A DNA stretch of 64,000 bases, taken from assembly GCA_963810555.1 (NCBI GenBank), contig CAWENX010000021.1:1-64000 (forward strand), written 5' to 3'. This stretch comes from G963677325 sp963810555 (GTDB lineage Bacteria > Bacteroidota > Bacteroidia > Bacteroidales > Prolixibacteraceae). The notes below the pieces were generated by a model. It was not told where the DNA came from, did no database searches, and worked only from the letters and a program-made list of their open reading frames with translations. Positions 1-9,199 of the stretch are shown here, in pieces (within the stretch, counting starts at the first letter, position 1; every line of letters starts with the position of its first letter). A program made the position numbers and the translations under genes.

Positions 1-1
1 T

Positions 2-337
2 CTTTCCTTTATCATGATTTTCTTTGCTTTATTGATACTTTATTTTTCTTCCCTTCACAGAAAGGTTCAGTTAAAATCCCGTGAGATTTTACTGTTATTA
101 GCCGGCTCCTTAGTGATTGTGATATCCTTTACAACAAATTATACCCATTTTATTTTCACTCACTATTCATTTGGGATTATCCGCTCACTGACTCCAGAAG
201 ATCTCTCACAATTATCCTTTAAATATTATCCCGGGAATTTTAACTGGATTGTTTTCGTAATCGGCCTAATTATTATCCTCGCAGCAATCGGGCTTTTTAC
301 AAAAAGAAATCTAATGAACAATGATAATATTAATTAA
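2..337 (+). CDS. C-terminal end of a membrane protein (5' truncated by window edge)
   Basis: The reading frame is open from base 2 with no stop before the first ATG at 14, so this is probably the tail of a longer gene that begins outside the window. The visible ~111 residues contain a hydrophobic segment at the start, a second around residues 25-45, and a third near the C-terminus (WIVFVIGLIIILAAIGLF) followed by a positively charged tail, which points to an integral inner-membrane protein. No catalytic motif or family signature is recognisable. It points towards the convergent sensor kinase gene across ~120 bp of AT-rich spacer. The function is unknown. Confidence 0.5.
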   Translation, partial: LSFIMIFFALLILYFSSLHRKVQLKSREILLLLAGSLVIVISFTTNYTHFIFTHYSFGIIRSLTPEDLSQLSFKYYPGNFNWIVFVIGLIIILAAIGLFTKRNLMNNDNIN

Positions 338-455
338 GAATTAAGACTGAAAAAATTGACATAAAAGCCAGCCAAAGTTTATTATCTTGTTATAATGTGT
401 GATTCTCGGAAATCCAACATTATTGCTTAGGATGTTAATTTTAAAGTCTGATGTA

Positions 456-2852
456 TTAATTCTCAAAAAATTCTATTATTAAATTCTTCAGCAAAGCCCT
501 GTCAATTGGTTTTGTAATATAGTCATTGCATCCTGCCTCTATTGCCTCTTCTCTGTTATGAGCATAAACGAATGCAGTTTGAGCAATGATTATCACGTCT
601 TTGTTAAATTTTCTAATCTGTTTGGTGGCTTCAATCCCATTCATCTCAGGTAGATTAATATCCATTAGTATCAAATCGACGTCAGGATTTGCTTTGCAAA
701 TATCAACAGCTTCTTTTCCTGTTTTTGCCTTCAAAATTCCTTTGGAATTTTGCTTGATCATTTTCTCAAGAAGTTCAGCCGAAAATTCATTGTCCTCGAC
801 AATCAAAATTTTAAGGTTATCACGGCAAATATCTTCTGAATATACGGATTCAGCCGGTTTTGAAATAGGCTTTATTTCTGGTTCACTGTTGTAGGGAAGA
901 GTGAAGTAAAATACCGAACCATTCCCCGGTTGGCTCTCTACCCGAATTTCTCCGCCCAGCATTTCTACATAAGCTTTCGAAATGGTTAATCCCAATCCTA
1001 CTCCTTCATAATTCCGGCGAAGTGATTCACTTCCCTGCCGGAATGGCTCAAAAATGATTCCCTTCAGTTCCGGCTGAATTCCCACTCCGGTATCTTTCAC
1101 ATAAAATTCAAGGTAATTTCCTTTTTGTTTGCATCCCGTTTCAATTTGCCCCTCATGAGTGAATTTAACAGCATTTTTAACAAGATTGGCCAGAATAGTA
1201 TTAACTTTCTCCTTATCTGTCAGGATAATGGCTTCACGACCGATCAATCCGTAATTAAATGATATCGTTATCTCCCTGTGTGCAGCTTGTTCCCTGAAAG
1301 AAGCAATGATACTTCCGATCATCTCGTTTATATTAATCTCTGAGACTGATATCGGCATTTGTCCGGCTTCCACTTTTGATATGCAGACGATATCGTTAAA
1401 GACATTTAGCAAACTTCTCCCGCTTTTTTCAATGATGCCGAGATATTCGGCTTTCTCTTCACAGGTCAAATCAGGATCGTTCAGTTGTTCGGCGAATCCC
1501 ATAATGATATTCAGCGGAGTGCGTATCTCATGACTCATATTGGCAAGGAAAGTAGATTTCAAACGGTCGGATTCTTCAGCTTTTTCTTTTGCGGCAATCA
1601 GGTCATTCAACATTTGTTTTTTCTCCGTAATATCATTCATAATTAAAATATAATGAGTAATATGACCATAAGGATTCATCAATGCCGAAATCGTTATTTC
1701 TTCCCAGAACCTTGATCCGTCTTTCCTGCGGTTCTGCAATTCTCCCTTCCAGACCTTTCCGTTACGTAAAGTTTCCCAGAGGTTTTCAAAGTCCTTTTCA
1801 GACAGATGTCCGGGATTGAATAGGCGCGGATTTTTTCCCCTTACATCTTCTATGGAATATTGAGTGGTGGATGTAAATCTGTTATTGACAAAAATTATCT
1901 TTCCTTCCGCATTGGCAATAACAATGGAAGAAGGACCCTGTTCAATGGCATTGCCGAGTGTTTTGATGGTTTCTTCAGCCTCTATTCTTTCAGTGATATC
2001 TTCAACCATCGAAAGAAAATACAAAAATTCTCCGTTTGAATCCCTGATAACTGTTGATGTCAAAGAAGCCCAGATAATCCTGTCATCCTTTGTGATATAA
2101 CGCTTTTCAGTCTTGTAATAGGGTATTTTTCCATTGAGCAGCTTGTGAATATTTTCCACATCTTTTACTTGATGATCAGGGTGGGTAATTTCCTTAAATG
2201 TCATCCTGTTAAGCTCTGCTTCTGAATAAGATGTCATTTTGCAGAAAGCAGCATTTGCTTTAATAAAATGCATTTCCTGGTTAACGATCACCATTCCCAA
2301 CGGACCTTCCTCAAATATTTTCCGGAAACGTTCTTCATGTTCTTTTATTTTTTCCTGGGTTCTTTTGTGTTCGGTAATATCTTCTACTATACCCTCATAA
2401 TACACAACATTACCGTCTCCGTCATAATATGCACTGGCGCTTTCTTTTACCAGGACTGGCGTACCGTCTTTCCTTATCCAGGCAGATTCAAATCCACTGA
2501 TTTTACCCTCTTTTTCAACACTATTCTTAAAATTTTGCCTTAAGTATTGTTTTTCATAACCTGATTCTTCAAGATTGCGTTTTAAAAGTTCTTCCCCGGA
2601 ATCATATCCCAGCATCCTTACCAACGCCGGATTTACAAGAAGAATTTTGCCATTGGGTGTTGTACGGTAAATTCCGATCAAAGCATTTTCAAAGATGGTC
2701 CTGTATCTTTGTTCCGATTCTTTCAGTCTCTCCTCCGTTCGCTTGATTTCTGTCATCTTTTTTTTGTGCGACTCAATCGCAGCATCAAACGTTTGTCTTA
2801 AATCCATCAATTCACTCAGGAGCTCTTCTTTGGTTTTTTCGCGGTCATTCAT
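456..2852 (-). CDS. PAS-PAS-PAS hybrid sensor histidine kinase with C-terminal receiver
   Basis: 798 residues with no membrane segment, so a cytoplasmic hybrid kinase. An N-terminal coiled coil (1-45) is followed by three PAS/PAC modules (about 47-160, 170-290 and 296-412), each ending in an EDIT- or NDIT-type PAC signature. A HisKA dimerisation domain follows with the phospho-accepting His in MSHEIRTPLN (H441), then HATPase_c with the N-box near 560 and DTGVGI near 587, and a REC domain (681-798) with phospho-Asp in LILMDINLPEMNG (D731). Phosphate would pass from H441 to D731 and then need an external HPt and output protein; a stand-alone HPt gene lies at 26164-26514, but pairing them is inference. 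There is no adjacent response regulator. The ligand sensed by the PAS domains cannot be predicted. Confidence 0.95.
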   Translation of the reverse strand: MNDREKTKEELLSELMDLRQTFDAAIESHKKKMTEIKRTEERLKESEQRYRTIFENALIGIYRTTPNGKILLVNPALVRMLGYDSGEELLKRNLEESGYEKQYLRQNFKNSVEKEGKISGFESAWIRKDGTPVLVKESASAYYDGDGNVVYYEGIVEDITEHKRTQEKIKEHEERFRKIFEEGPLGMVIVNQEMHFIKANAAFCKMTSYSEAELNRMTFKEITHPDHQVKDVENIHKLLNGKIPYYKTEKRYITKDDRIIWASLTSTVIRDSNGEFLYFLSMVEDITERIEAEETIKTLGNAIEQGPSSIVIANAEGKIIFVNNRFTSTTQYSIEDVRGKNPRLFNPGHLSEKDFENLWETLRNGKVWKGELQNRRKDGSRFWEEITISALMNPYGHITHYILIMNDITEKKQMLNDLIAAKEKAEESDRLKSTFLANMSHEIRTPLNIIMGFAEQLNDPDLTCEEKAEYLGIIEKSGRSLLNVFNDIVCISKVEAGQMPISVSEININEMIGSIIASFREQAAHREITISFNYGLIGREAIILTDKEKVNTILANLVKNAVKFTHEGQIETGCKQKGNYLEFYVKDTGVGIQPELKGIIFEPFRQGSESLRRNYEGVGLGLTISKAYVEMLGGEIRVESQPGNGSVFYFTLPYNSEPEIKPISKPAESVYSEDICRDNLKILIVEDNEFSAELLEKMIKQNSKGILKAKTGKEAVDICKANPDVDLILMDINLPEMNGIEATKQIRKFNKDVIIIAQTAFVYAHNREEAIEAGCNDYITKPIDRALLKNLIIEFFEN

Positions 2853-3564
2853 TTAGATTCTTTTAAAATAGCTTAAATTCACGTAATTACAGTGGATTGG
2901 ATGATAACTCTATAATTCGCGGGTAATGGCGGTAATCCGCCTTGTGCGAAGCAGATTGAGTTTCGTATTAAGGATTACTCTTAAGGCAGTCACGAAATTC
3001 ATCCCGTAAACGACAAACTGTTGGATGAAAAGCAATTTGGAAAAATCGGGGATCTTTCCTTCTCCTTTGTTCAATTCCACGGCTCAGGTTTTTTAGGTAA
3101 CTTCCCAATTTACTCCTTAACCCTATAGCCTGTGTCTCATTGATTTCCTGCACGGAAATGATAAGGCAAATATACTACTCAAATAAGCAGGATATATATA
3201 AATTTACATAAAGATATCAACAGAAACCTTGATAATGTGAACAATTTATAATTATATACACTAATTTTATACCAATTTCCAAACTTAAATATGAAATGCT
3301 GTAACATTTATCGTCCGACCTGACAATCGAATTACTATTGAATGACATACGCAGCATAAATGACCAATGACTGATTACTTTTTTAGTACCATAACTCATA
3401 ACTAATCACCCATCACTCATAATTCGTAATTCTTTTCCATACCCTTTATTAAAATTCATCGCGGTTCCTCTAAACTTCTTACTCCTCATTTCAGGGAATC
3501 AGAGTTCTTCTGTTAGTCGGTTGACTTCAAGAGGGATTATCATCTTCTTGATTAAAGTCTTATT
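2853..3564. other. Intergenic stretch without a recognised gene
   Basis: This ~700 bp AT-rich region lies between the divergently placed kinase gene and the M15-like remnant. It contains a small perfect hairpin, GGCGG-taat-CCGCC, at 2926-2939. A 61-codon minus-strand frame at 2968-3153 is rich in Arg and Phe but resembles no family I know and lacks a convincing ribosome-binding context. Simple ATTACTCATAAC-type phrases near 3380-3430 match microrepeats seen in other spacers of this window. Confidence 0.4.
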
Positions 3565-3867
3565 ATGGCTGCTGAGATCATTCGTGAATTTAATGATGCT
3601 CCTGTCCTTATTGTAAGTTCTTTTCGTACTCCGGAGGGCAATAAAGCTTTTAGAGGGGCTCCTGATTCCATTCAACTGAGAGGAATGGTTCTCGACTTGC
3701 GGTGTTCATTAAAACTATCATTTATCAATGAATATATTATAAGGCGCGGTTTCCTTTATTATTCGGTGCGTTCCGTCGGTAGGAATGGCTTTGACATCAT
3801 CGAACGCTATTTGCAAATCGATACCCTGTCAATTGGCTATACACCTGATGAGGAGTTTGGTTCTTAG
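3565..3867 (+). pseudogene. Peptidase M15-like (D-Ala-D-Ala carboxypeptidase type) remnant
   Basis: The 100-residue product matches the core of small peptidase M15 / D-alanyl-D-alanine carboxypeptidase domains found in Bacteroidetes and phages. IVSSFRTPEGNKAFRGAPDS corresponds to the family pattern (sGyRsp..NkavGGa.nS), and QLRGMVLDLR to the zinc-site pattern (qHlkGeAaDi). The Asp ligand is retained, but the His ligand is replaced by Gln and the N-terminal third is missing, so hydrolytic activity is unlikely. The C-terminal half (FINEYIIRRGFLYYSVRSVG) drifts from the family. It is either a decayed gene or a metal-free derivative. There is no operon partner. Confidence 0.45.
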
Positions 3868-3900
3868 GCTCTTTGGTATTATTAAATACTGATATTCTTT

Positions 3901-4722
3901 TTAGTATTTTTCTGGCATCGATTCCATTATTGCCCTGTAAAATAAATCAGGCTGATCTATATGCAGCCAATGTCCCGAATCTGGAATATCGATGATTTTT
4001 GCTTCGGGATAAATATCTCTTATTGACAAAATGTCCTCATCAGTTATATAATCGGAATTCAATCCTCGGATAAAGGTGACCCGATAATTCAGGATCGGCT
4101 TCAGACCGCTGAACCACTGCTGATTGACATCGCTGAGAATAGTGTCCACTGAATCCCTGAGAACCGGAAGATTAATTTTCCACCTGAACTGGCCATTATT
4201 TTCTCTGATGATATTCTTCAGTACAAATTGCCTCATACCGGTTTCCTTTAATTTTGAAGCAAGTGTCTGGTCTATTTCGTTCCGGGTCGAAAAATTGTTT
4301 AAATCTATTTCATCCATAAGATGGATGATCAATTTATTTTGTTCACTCTCTTTCAGGTGATTTGTTTCCGACAGGTAATTTTTAGGCGAAATATCTGCTA
4401 TGATAAGATTTTCGGTTTTCTCAGGGTAATAGGCGGAAAACATCATGGCAAGTTTTCCCCCCATGCTGTGGCCGATAACGAATGCCTTACTTATATTTTG
4501 GCTTTCAAACAAGAGTCTCAGGTCATCTGCCATATCCTCATACGTGTGAGTTGACGTATGAGGAGACTGGCCATGATTGCGCAAATCAGGAAGGATCACT
4601 GTAAATTTCCTTTCCAGTCTTTTAACGAAAGAAAACCAGTTGTCGGATGATCCTAAAAATCCGTGAAGGATAATCAGAAACGGACCCTGTCCGGTTTTTC
4701 TGAAATAAAGGGGTACGGCCAT
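3901..4722 (-). CDS. ybfF: Alpha/beta hydrolase, YbfF-type esterase
   Basis: 273 residues, typical length for the single-domain alpha/beta-hydrolase esterases related to E. coli YbfF. The oxyanion-loop motif ILHGFLGSSDNW (19-30), the DLRNHGQS turn (46-53) and the nucleophile elbow GHSMGG (Ser86) are all present. A C-terminal DSGHWLHIDQP supplies the catalytic His near residue 251. There is no signal peptide, so it is cytoplasmic. The family hydrolyses short-chain acyl esters or acyl-CoA thioesters; the physiological substrate is unknown. It lies downstream of pdxJ on the same strand but is separated by ~265 bp containing a strong palindrome, so it is probably transcribed separately. Confidence 0.85.
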   Translation of the reverse strand: MAVPLYFRKTGQGPFLIILHGFLGSSDNWFSFVKRLERKFTVILPDLRNHGQSPHTSTHTYEDMADDLRLLFESQNISKAFVIGHSMGGKLAMMFSAYYPEKTENLIIADISPKNYLSETNHLKESEQNKLIIHLMDEIDLNNFSTRNEIDQTLASKLKETGMRQFVLKNIIRENNGQFRWKINLPVLRDSVDTILSDVNQQWFSGLKPILNYRVTFIRGLNSDYITDEDILSIRDIYPEAKIIDIPDSGHWLHIDQPDLFYRAIMESMPEKY

Positions 4723-4930
4723 AATAAACGATGAACAGTAAACAGTGAACAGTAAACAGTGAAAGTAAGCAGTAATGAGACTTTCTCAATATTATAAAAA
4801 CGCACGAATCCCGCAAGTTCGGGACTAACTTTTTTGTTTCTCGCAAAGCACGCAATCCTGTATGTACGGGATGCGATCTTTGCATGTACTTTGCGACCAT
4901 TTAGAAATTTTAAGATGTACATTTTCAATC

Positions 4931-4958
4931 ATTGAATCCCGAAGTTTCGGGATTCAAT
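4931..4958. terminator. Perfect hairpin downstream of pdxJ
   Basis: ATTGAATCCCGAA and TTCGGGATTCAAT form 13-bp perfect arms around a 2-nt loop, about 30 bp beyond the pdxJ stop. There is no strong U-tract on either side, so it may be a bidirectional attenuator or a dispersed palindrome rather than a classical intrinsic terminator. A weaker CCCGCAAGTTCGGG hairpin lies at ~4812-4825, and tandem CAGTAAACAGTGAA phrases sit at ~4735-4765. Confidence 0.55.
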
Positions 4959-4987
4959 AGTCATTCATTAGTTATTCGTCATTGTCA

Positions 4988-5701
4988 TTAAATCAGTTGT
5001 TCTTTGTATTTTTTAATCGTCTGTTCAAGTCCAAGGTATAATGCGTCGGAAATAAGCGCGTGTCCGATTGAAACTTCTAAAAGGTTGGGTATAGATTGCT
5101 TAAAGAACCGCAGATTATCCAGGTTCAGATCATGGCCGGCATTTAAGCCCAAACCGTTTTTCATGGCAGTTTCTGCTGCAAGTAAAAAAGGTTTGATGGC
5201 TTTTTCAGGATCACCGGGAAAATTTTGGGCATAAGGTTCTGTATAAAGCTCCACTCTTTTTGAACTGGCCAATGCAGCTGCTTCGATCATTCCCGGATCG
5301 GTCCCTACAAAAAGTGAGGTCCGTATTCCTGCCTGATTTAAAGTTGTTACTACTTCGGTCAGAAAATTCTTATTCTTTATTGTGTCCCATCCTGCATTGG
5401 AAGTCTTAGCTTCCGGGGGATCGGGAACCAATGTGACCTGGTCAGGTTTGACAGCCAGAACCAATTGAAGAAATTTATCGGAAGGATATCCTTCAATATT
5501 GAATTCGGTTGTTACAAGCTCTTTAAGCTCCCAAACGTCAGAATATCTTATGTGTCGTTCATCAGGTCTTGGATGGACAGTTATTCCATCAGCACCATAT
5601 TTTTCGCAATTTACTGCCGCGAGAGTGACATTTGGAGTGTTTCCTTCACGTGTATTTCGCAATGTTGCAATTTTATTTATATTTACGCTTAATAGAGTCA
5701 T
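4988..5701 (-). CDS. pdxJ: Pyridoxine 5'-phosphate synthase
   Basis: 237 residues, the normal length of PdxJ. The N-terminal LSVNINKIATLRNTR contains the conserved substrate-binding Asn and Arg pattern. GADGITVHPRPDERHIRYSD (37-56), LVPDPPEAKTSNAGW with the catalytic Glu, and GLGLNAGHDLNLDN are the family signatures of this TIM barrel. PdxJ condenses 3-amino-1-hydroxyacetone 1-phosphate with 1-deoxy-D-xylulose 5-phosphate to form pyridoxine 5'-phosphate, the last ring-forming step of DXP-dependent vitamin B6 synthesis. serC, whose product also acts in that route in bacteria with this pathway, lies at 27997. The gene diverges from the CBS gene across a 141-bp spacer that should hold both promoters. 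Confidence 0.97.
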   Translation of the reverse strand: MTLLSVNINKIATLRNTREGNTPNVTLAAVNCEKYGADGITVHPRPDERHIRYSDVWELKELVTTEFNIEGYPSDKFLQLVLAVKPDQVTLVPDPPEAKTSNAGWDTIKNKNFLTEVVTTLNQAGIRTSLFVGTDPGMIEAAALASSKRVELYTEPYAQNFPGDPEKAIKPFLLAAETAMKNGLGLNAGHDLNLDNLRFFKQSIPNLLEVSIGHALISDALYLGLEQTIKKYKEQLI

Positions 5702-5842
5702 AGTTTTGATTAATTAAGAATTAATTTGAAAATTTGAAAATGAGAATTAAGAAATAACATAGGCTTTAAACTTTAGATTAAAGACATGTGCAATTTACAA
5801 CAATGATTCGATTCCTGTTTAATAAATTAATACGATAAAATT

Positions 5843-6514
5843 GTGATAGCTAAAAATTTGATTTCAGATTCCATCCCGACGGTGACTTTAGAAGATACCG
5901 GAAGCAAAGTATTGAGTTTAATGGAGATATTCCGTGTTTCCCATCTGCCTGTCGTGATGCGGAAGGAATATTTCGGAGTTATATCGGATAAGGAAATATT
6001 TGATTCGGAAAATTTTGAAGAAAAAATAAATAAATTTATCAGTACGAACCTCTTACAACCGCATGTACATGTTAATCAGCACATATTTGAAGCTGCAAGT
6101 GTCGCCCTTCTCTGTAATGTTTCTATTGTGCCGGTGCTGGAAAGAGATCATTCCTACTTTGGGTCAATAACACGGACCGATCTGGCTTTTAAGTTGACCG
6201 AGCTCTTTTCTGCAGCGGAACCGGGAGGAATTATTGTACTCGAAATGACAGATGTTAATTATTCCCTCTCACAAATATCACAAATTATTGAAGGGAATGA
6301 TGCTAAAATATTGAGCCTGTATATTCACAAACCATCCCCGTCGTCAAAAGAACTGGATATAACGATAAAAGTTAATAAAGTTGATTTGTCCGGAATAATT
6401 CAGACATTTAGCCGTTATGATTACAATATTAAAGCAAGTTACATGGACCAATCACAAATTAATAACCTTTACGATGATCGGTATGATCAATTTATGAAAT
6501 ATTTAAATATGTAA
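5843..6514 (+). CDS. CBS-domain pair protein
   Basis: 223 residues starting at GTG; no in-frame ATG lies closer, and MIAKNLISDSIPTVTLEDTG is the usual N-terminus of this family. Two CBS motifs form a Bateman module (about 1-62 and 66-135: FRVSHLPVVMRKEYFGVISD and NVSIVPVLERDHSYFGSITR). The C-terminal ~85 residues (IIVLEMTDVNYSLSQISQII) look ACT-like. CBS pairs bind adenosine nucleotides and act as energy or ligand sensors. It lies just upstream of nadK in the same direction, an arrangement that suggests coupling to nucleotide status, but no partner can be assigned from sequence. Confidence 0.85.
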   Translation: MIAKNLISDSIPTVTLEDTGSKVLSLMEIFRVSHLPVVMRKEYFGVISDKEIFDSENFEEKINKFISTNLLQPHVHVNQHIFEAASVALLCNVSIVPVLERDHSYFGSITRTDLAFKLTELFSAAEPGGIIVLEMTDVNYSLSQISQIIEGNDAKILSLYIHKPSPSSKELDITIKVNKVDLSGIIQTFSRYDYNIKASYMDQSQINNLYDDRYDQFMKYLNM

Positions 6515-6522
6515 TTATAAAG

Positions 6523-6541
6523 CCCCCACAGCTATCGGGGG
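6523..6541 (+). terminator. CCCCC/GGGGG hairpin between CBS gene and nadK
   Basis: CCCCC-acagctatc-GGGGG lies 9 bp after the CBS stop codon. It lacks a good U-tract, so it could attenuate read-through into nadK rather than end transcription completely. Confidence 0.4.
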
Positions 6542-6571
6542 AGATATTAATTGTGATAATCAACTTAAGTT

Positions 6572-7450
6572 ATGCGAATTGCAATTTTTGGCCGAACTAT
6601 AAGTCCGGTTTTTTACGAAAGTTTGAAACGTTTAATAGCAATATTGCATCTACATCATGTAGAGTTAATCATCTATAAACCTTTTTTAGAATATTTGCTG
6701 ACTGAGATAAATTTTGATCCTGGAAAAGTTGATGAATTTTCATATCCTCATGAATTGGAAGGAGTCAATTTCTTTTTCAGTATTGGCGGAGATGGAGCAT
6801 TCCTCGAAGCTGTCTCATTAGTTCGGGATTCGGAAATTCCAATGGTTGGAATTAACAGCGGGCGTCTCGGTTTTTTGGCTGACACAGCTCAGCATGAAAT
6901 GGAAAGCGCTTTGGAAAATTTATTTGCCAGGAAATATCGTCTGCAAAAACGTTCTTTGATTAGGCTGGATAACGATTTAGGGCTATTCCTTGATTTCCCC
7001 TATGCACTGAATGAATTCACAGTTCATAAACAAGATACTTCTCAAATGATCACTGTTCATGTTGAAGTCGGGAATGATTTTCTTAATTCCTATTGGGCCG
7101 ATGGATTAATTGTTTCAACGCCAACAGGATCGACTGCTTATTCTTTAAGTGTTGGTGGTCCTATCATAACTCCCCAGGCAGAGAATTTCATTATTGCACC
7201 TATTGCATCCCATAATTTGGCCATCAGACCTATTGTGATTGCAGATAATGAAGTGATTAAATTATGGATAGAAGGCAGGGGAGGCAGGTATCTCATTTCA
7301 CTTGATTCACGTTTCAGAGCTTTCGAATCAAACAAAGAAATTAAATTGAGCAAAGCTGAATTTTCAATTCATGTAGTTCAATTTGAGAATCAAACTTTTT
7401 ATGGGACGTTACGAAATAAGTTAATGTGGGGTTTAGACAAAAGAAATTGA
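6572..7450 (+). CDS. nadK: NAD kinase
   Basis: 292 residues. The GGDG motif characteristic of NAD and diacylglycerol kinases is at 72-75 (FSIGGDGAFLEA), followed by the NSGRLGFLAD nucleotide-binding segment and the second signature TPTGSTAYSLSVGGPI. The enzyme phosphorylates NAD at the 2'-hydroxyl of the adenosine ribose to make NADP and is generally essential. ATG start, 57 bp after the CBS gene, with a hairpin in between. In Bacteroidetes this gene commonly precedes the uppS-bamA block, as here. Confidence 0.97.
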   Translation: MRIAIFGRTISPVFYESLKRLIAILHLHHVELIIYKPFLEYLLTEINFDPGKVDEFSYPHELEGVNFFFSIGGDGAFLEAVSLVRDSEIPMVGINSGRLGFLADTAQHEMESALENLFARKYRLQKRSLIRLDNDLGLFLDFPYALNEFTVHKQDTSQMITVHVEVGNDFLNSYWADGLIVSTPTGSTAYSLSVGGPIITPQAENFIIAPIASHNLAIRPIVIADNEVIKLWIEGRGGRYLISLDSRFRAFESNKEIKLSKAEFSIHVVQFENQTFYGTLRNKLMWGLDKRN

Positions 7451-7532
7451 CCTGACTGCTCTCCAAAAAATTAATTTTTTTCCATTTTGCAGTTAATTGT
7501 TGTTGAAGAAAGGGAATTTAGGGTTAATCTAT

Positions 7533-7540
7533 TACTTTTG
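7533..7540 (+). promoter_or_regulatory. Candidate -7 box (TACTTTTG) for the envelope-assembly operon
   Basis: TACTTTTG fits the Bacteroidetes consensus TAnnTTTG and lies ~70 bp before the DUF6089 start. No well-spaced -33 TTTG is evident, so this rests on one box plus position. Confidence 0.45.
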
Positions 7541-7609
7541 TAACCAATGGTGAAACAGGCAGTAAATTGAGGTTATAATTTTTAATTGTTTCATTGAAAA
7601 TTGTTTCCT

Positions 7610-8455
7610 ATGAAAAAGTTATCATTTGTTTTCGTGCTTCTGATCACTGGTCTTTATTGCAGGTCACAGCACACGGCTGACCTTGGAGTACAACTCTGCG
7701 CAGCCACTTATTGGGGTGACATTGAAAAGGTAGATTATTCCAAATCGATCACCCCTGTGGTTGGTGTGTTGGGGCGGTGGAATTTTAATAAGAGAATGGC
7801 TATAAGAGGACAATTACTTACAGGTAACCTTAAAGCTGACGGATTTTTCAGTAATTCTTTTCTTGCTCAGTCGGGCAGCAGGAATATAACTGATGAATAT
7901 GCGCGGGATACTACCCAGTCGTACAATTTTAGCCGATCTATTCAATCCGTTGAGGCATTATTTGAGTTTAATTTTCGTAATTATAAAATGGGCAGTATTA
8001 AGAAAGAGATGTTTACACCTTTTGTATCCGTGGGTATCGGTGGATTTTATTCAAGGGCTCCGAGAGTGGGCACTTTTATATTGAATCCGATTGAGACATT
8101 TCCGGGAAGCGGTTTATATACTCCTTATCTGGATGCTAACGGAAGAAAAACAAATAACAGTGATGCCTTATCATTTATCATACCTGTCGGAATGGGATTG
8201 AAATTCAATATTTCCAAAAGTCTGGGAGGTGTGATTGAATTAATTGTGCGAAAAACATTTATTGACAATATTGATAATCTTGATGATCCAAAACGTTTTC
8301 AAAACTTTGACGATACTTCAACAACATATCCCCCTAAATTTGCCAAAAATCCATGGTCCAATAATGACTGGTATGCAACCCTTTCGGTTTCATTGCTTTA
8401 TAAATTATGGAGCAGTAGAGGGAATTGCACTATTTACGAAAAGGACAGAAAATGA
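7610..8455 (+). CDS. DUF6089 family outer-membrane protein
   Basis: The ATG at 7610 (MKKLSFVFVLLITGLYC) gives a clean signal peptide and is preferred over the TTG three codons upstream. After the signal peptide, the sequence HTADLGVQLCAATYWGDIEK and repeated alternating polar/hydrophobic strands (FTPFVSVGIGGFYSRA; GVIELIVRKTFIDNIDN) match the DUF6089 beta-barrel family found directly before uppS in many Bacteroidetes. The role is unknown, but the fixed position with uppS, bamA and ompH implies outer-membrane biogenesis. The stop codon overlaps the uppS start (ATGA), so the two are translationally coupled. Confidence 0.85.
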   Translation: MKKLSFVFVLLITGLYCRSQHTADLGVQLCAATYWGDIEKVDYSKSITPVVGVLGRWNFNKRMAIRGQLLTGNLKADGFFSNSFLAQSGSRNITDEYARDTTQSYNFSRSIQSVEALFEFNFRNYKMGSIKKEMFTPFVSVGIGGFYSRAPRVGTFILNPIETFPGSGLYTPYLDANGRKTNNSDALSFIIPVGMGLKFNISKSLGGVIELIVRKTFIDNIDNLDDPKRFQNFDDTSTTYPPKFAKNPWSNNDWYATLSVSLLYKLWSSRGNCTIYEKDRK

Positions 8456-9198
8456 AAATGGTCATTAATGAACTGAAAAAATATCATTTGCCACGTCATA
8501 TTGCCATAATTATGGATGGAAATGGCCGGTGGGCCGAACTTCATGGTAATGAAAGAATTCAAGGGCACAAGCATGGTGTAGAGGCAGTACGTTCAGTTGT
8601 AGAAGGAGCAGGTGAAGCCGGGATTGAATTCATTACTCTGTATGCTTTCTCAACTGAAAACTGGGAAAGGCCAAAAGAAGAGGTCAAGGCGTTAATGTCA
8701 CTTTTGGTAAATGCTATTATAAGGGAAACAGATAATCTGAATGAGAAAAATGTAAAGATGCTTGCCATTGGGAATTTAGAATCATTACCTTTTAAAGCAC
8801 AGTCGAAACTTCAGTGGGCTATAAAAACAACTTCCGCCAATACAGGACTGACTTTGGTTCTTGCTTTAAGTTACTCCGGAAGATGGGAAATATTAGAAGC
8901 TGTAAAGAAAATACTTAAAGATATTGAAAATAAAAGAATAGAGGATAACCAAATCAATGATACTTATTTTGGGAGTTATCTTTCTACTGCTGGAATTCCT
9001 GACCCGGAACTTTTAATCAGAACAAGCGGAGAATACCGCATCAGCAATTTTCTGCTTTGGCAGATTGCCTATACTGAATTTTATTTTACTGATAAATTAT
9101 GGCCTGATTTTCGCAAAGAGGATCTTTTCGAAGCAATAATCGATTTCCAGCACAGAGAAAGAAGATTTGGAAAAACAAGTGAACAACTTAGAAATTAA
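8452..9198 (+). CDS. uppS: Isoprenyl transferase (undecaprenyl diphosphate synthase)
   Basis: I chose the ATG at 8452, which overlaps the upstream stop by 4 bp, over the TTG at 8425. The product has 248 residues, the family norm. The signature HIAIIMDGNGRWA is near the N-terminus with catalytic Asp22. LYAFSTENWERP and the C-terminal PDPELLIRTSGEYRISNFLL complete the cis-prenyltransferase pattern. It extends farnesyl diphosphate to undecaprenyl diphosphate, the lipid carrier for peptidoglycan and O-antigen. bamA starts 2 bp after the stop, so DUF6089, uppS and bamA form one operon. Confidence 0.96.
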   Translation: MKMVINELKKYHLPRHIAIIMDGNGRWAELHGNERIQGHKHGVEAVRSVVEGAGEAGIEFITLYAFSTENWERPKEEVKALMSLLVNAIIRETDNLNEKNVKMLAIGNLESLPFKAQSKLQWAIKTTSANTGLTLVLALSYSGRWEILEAVKKILKDIENKRIEDNQINDTYFGSYLSTAGIPDPELLIRTSGEYRISNFLLWQIAYTEFYFTDKLWPDFRKEDLFEAIIDFQHRERRFGKTSEQLRN

Positions 9199-9199
9199 A

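Noticed and set aside
2968..3153. 61-codon minus-strand frame as a small gene
   Set aside because: No family match, no ribosome-binding context, and the surrounding spacer is AT-rich with microrepeats; recorded only as part of the intergenic stretch.
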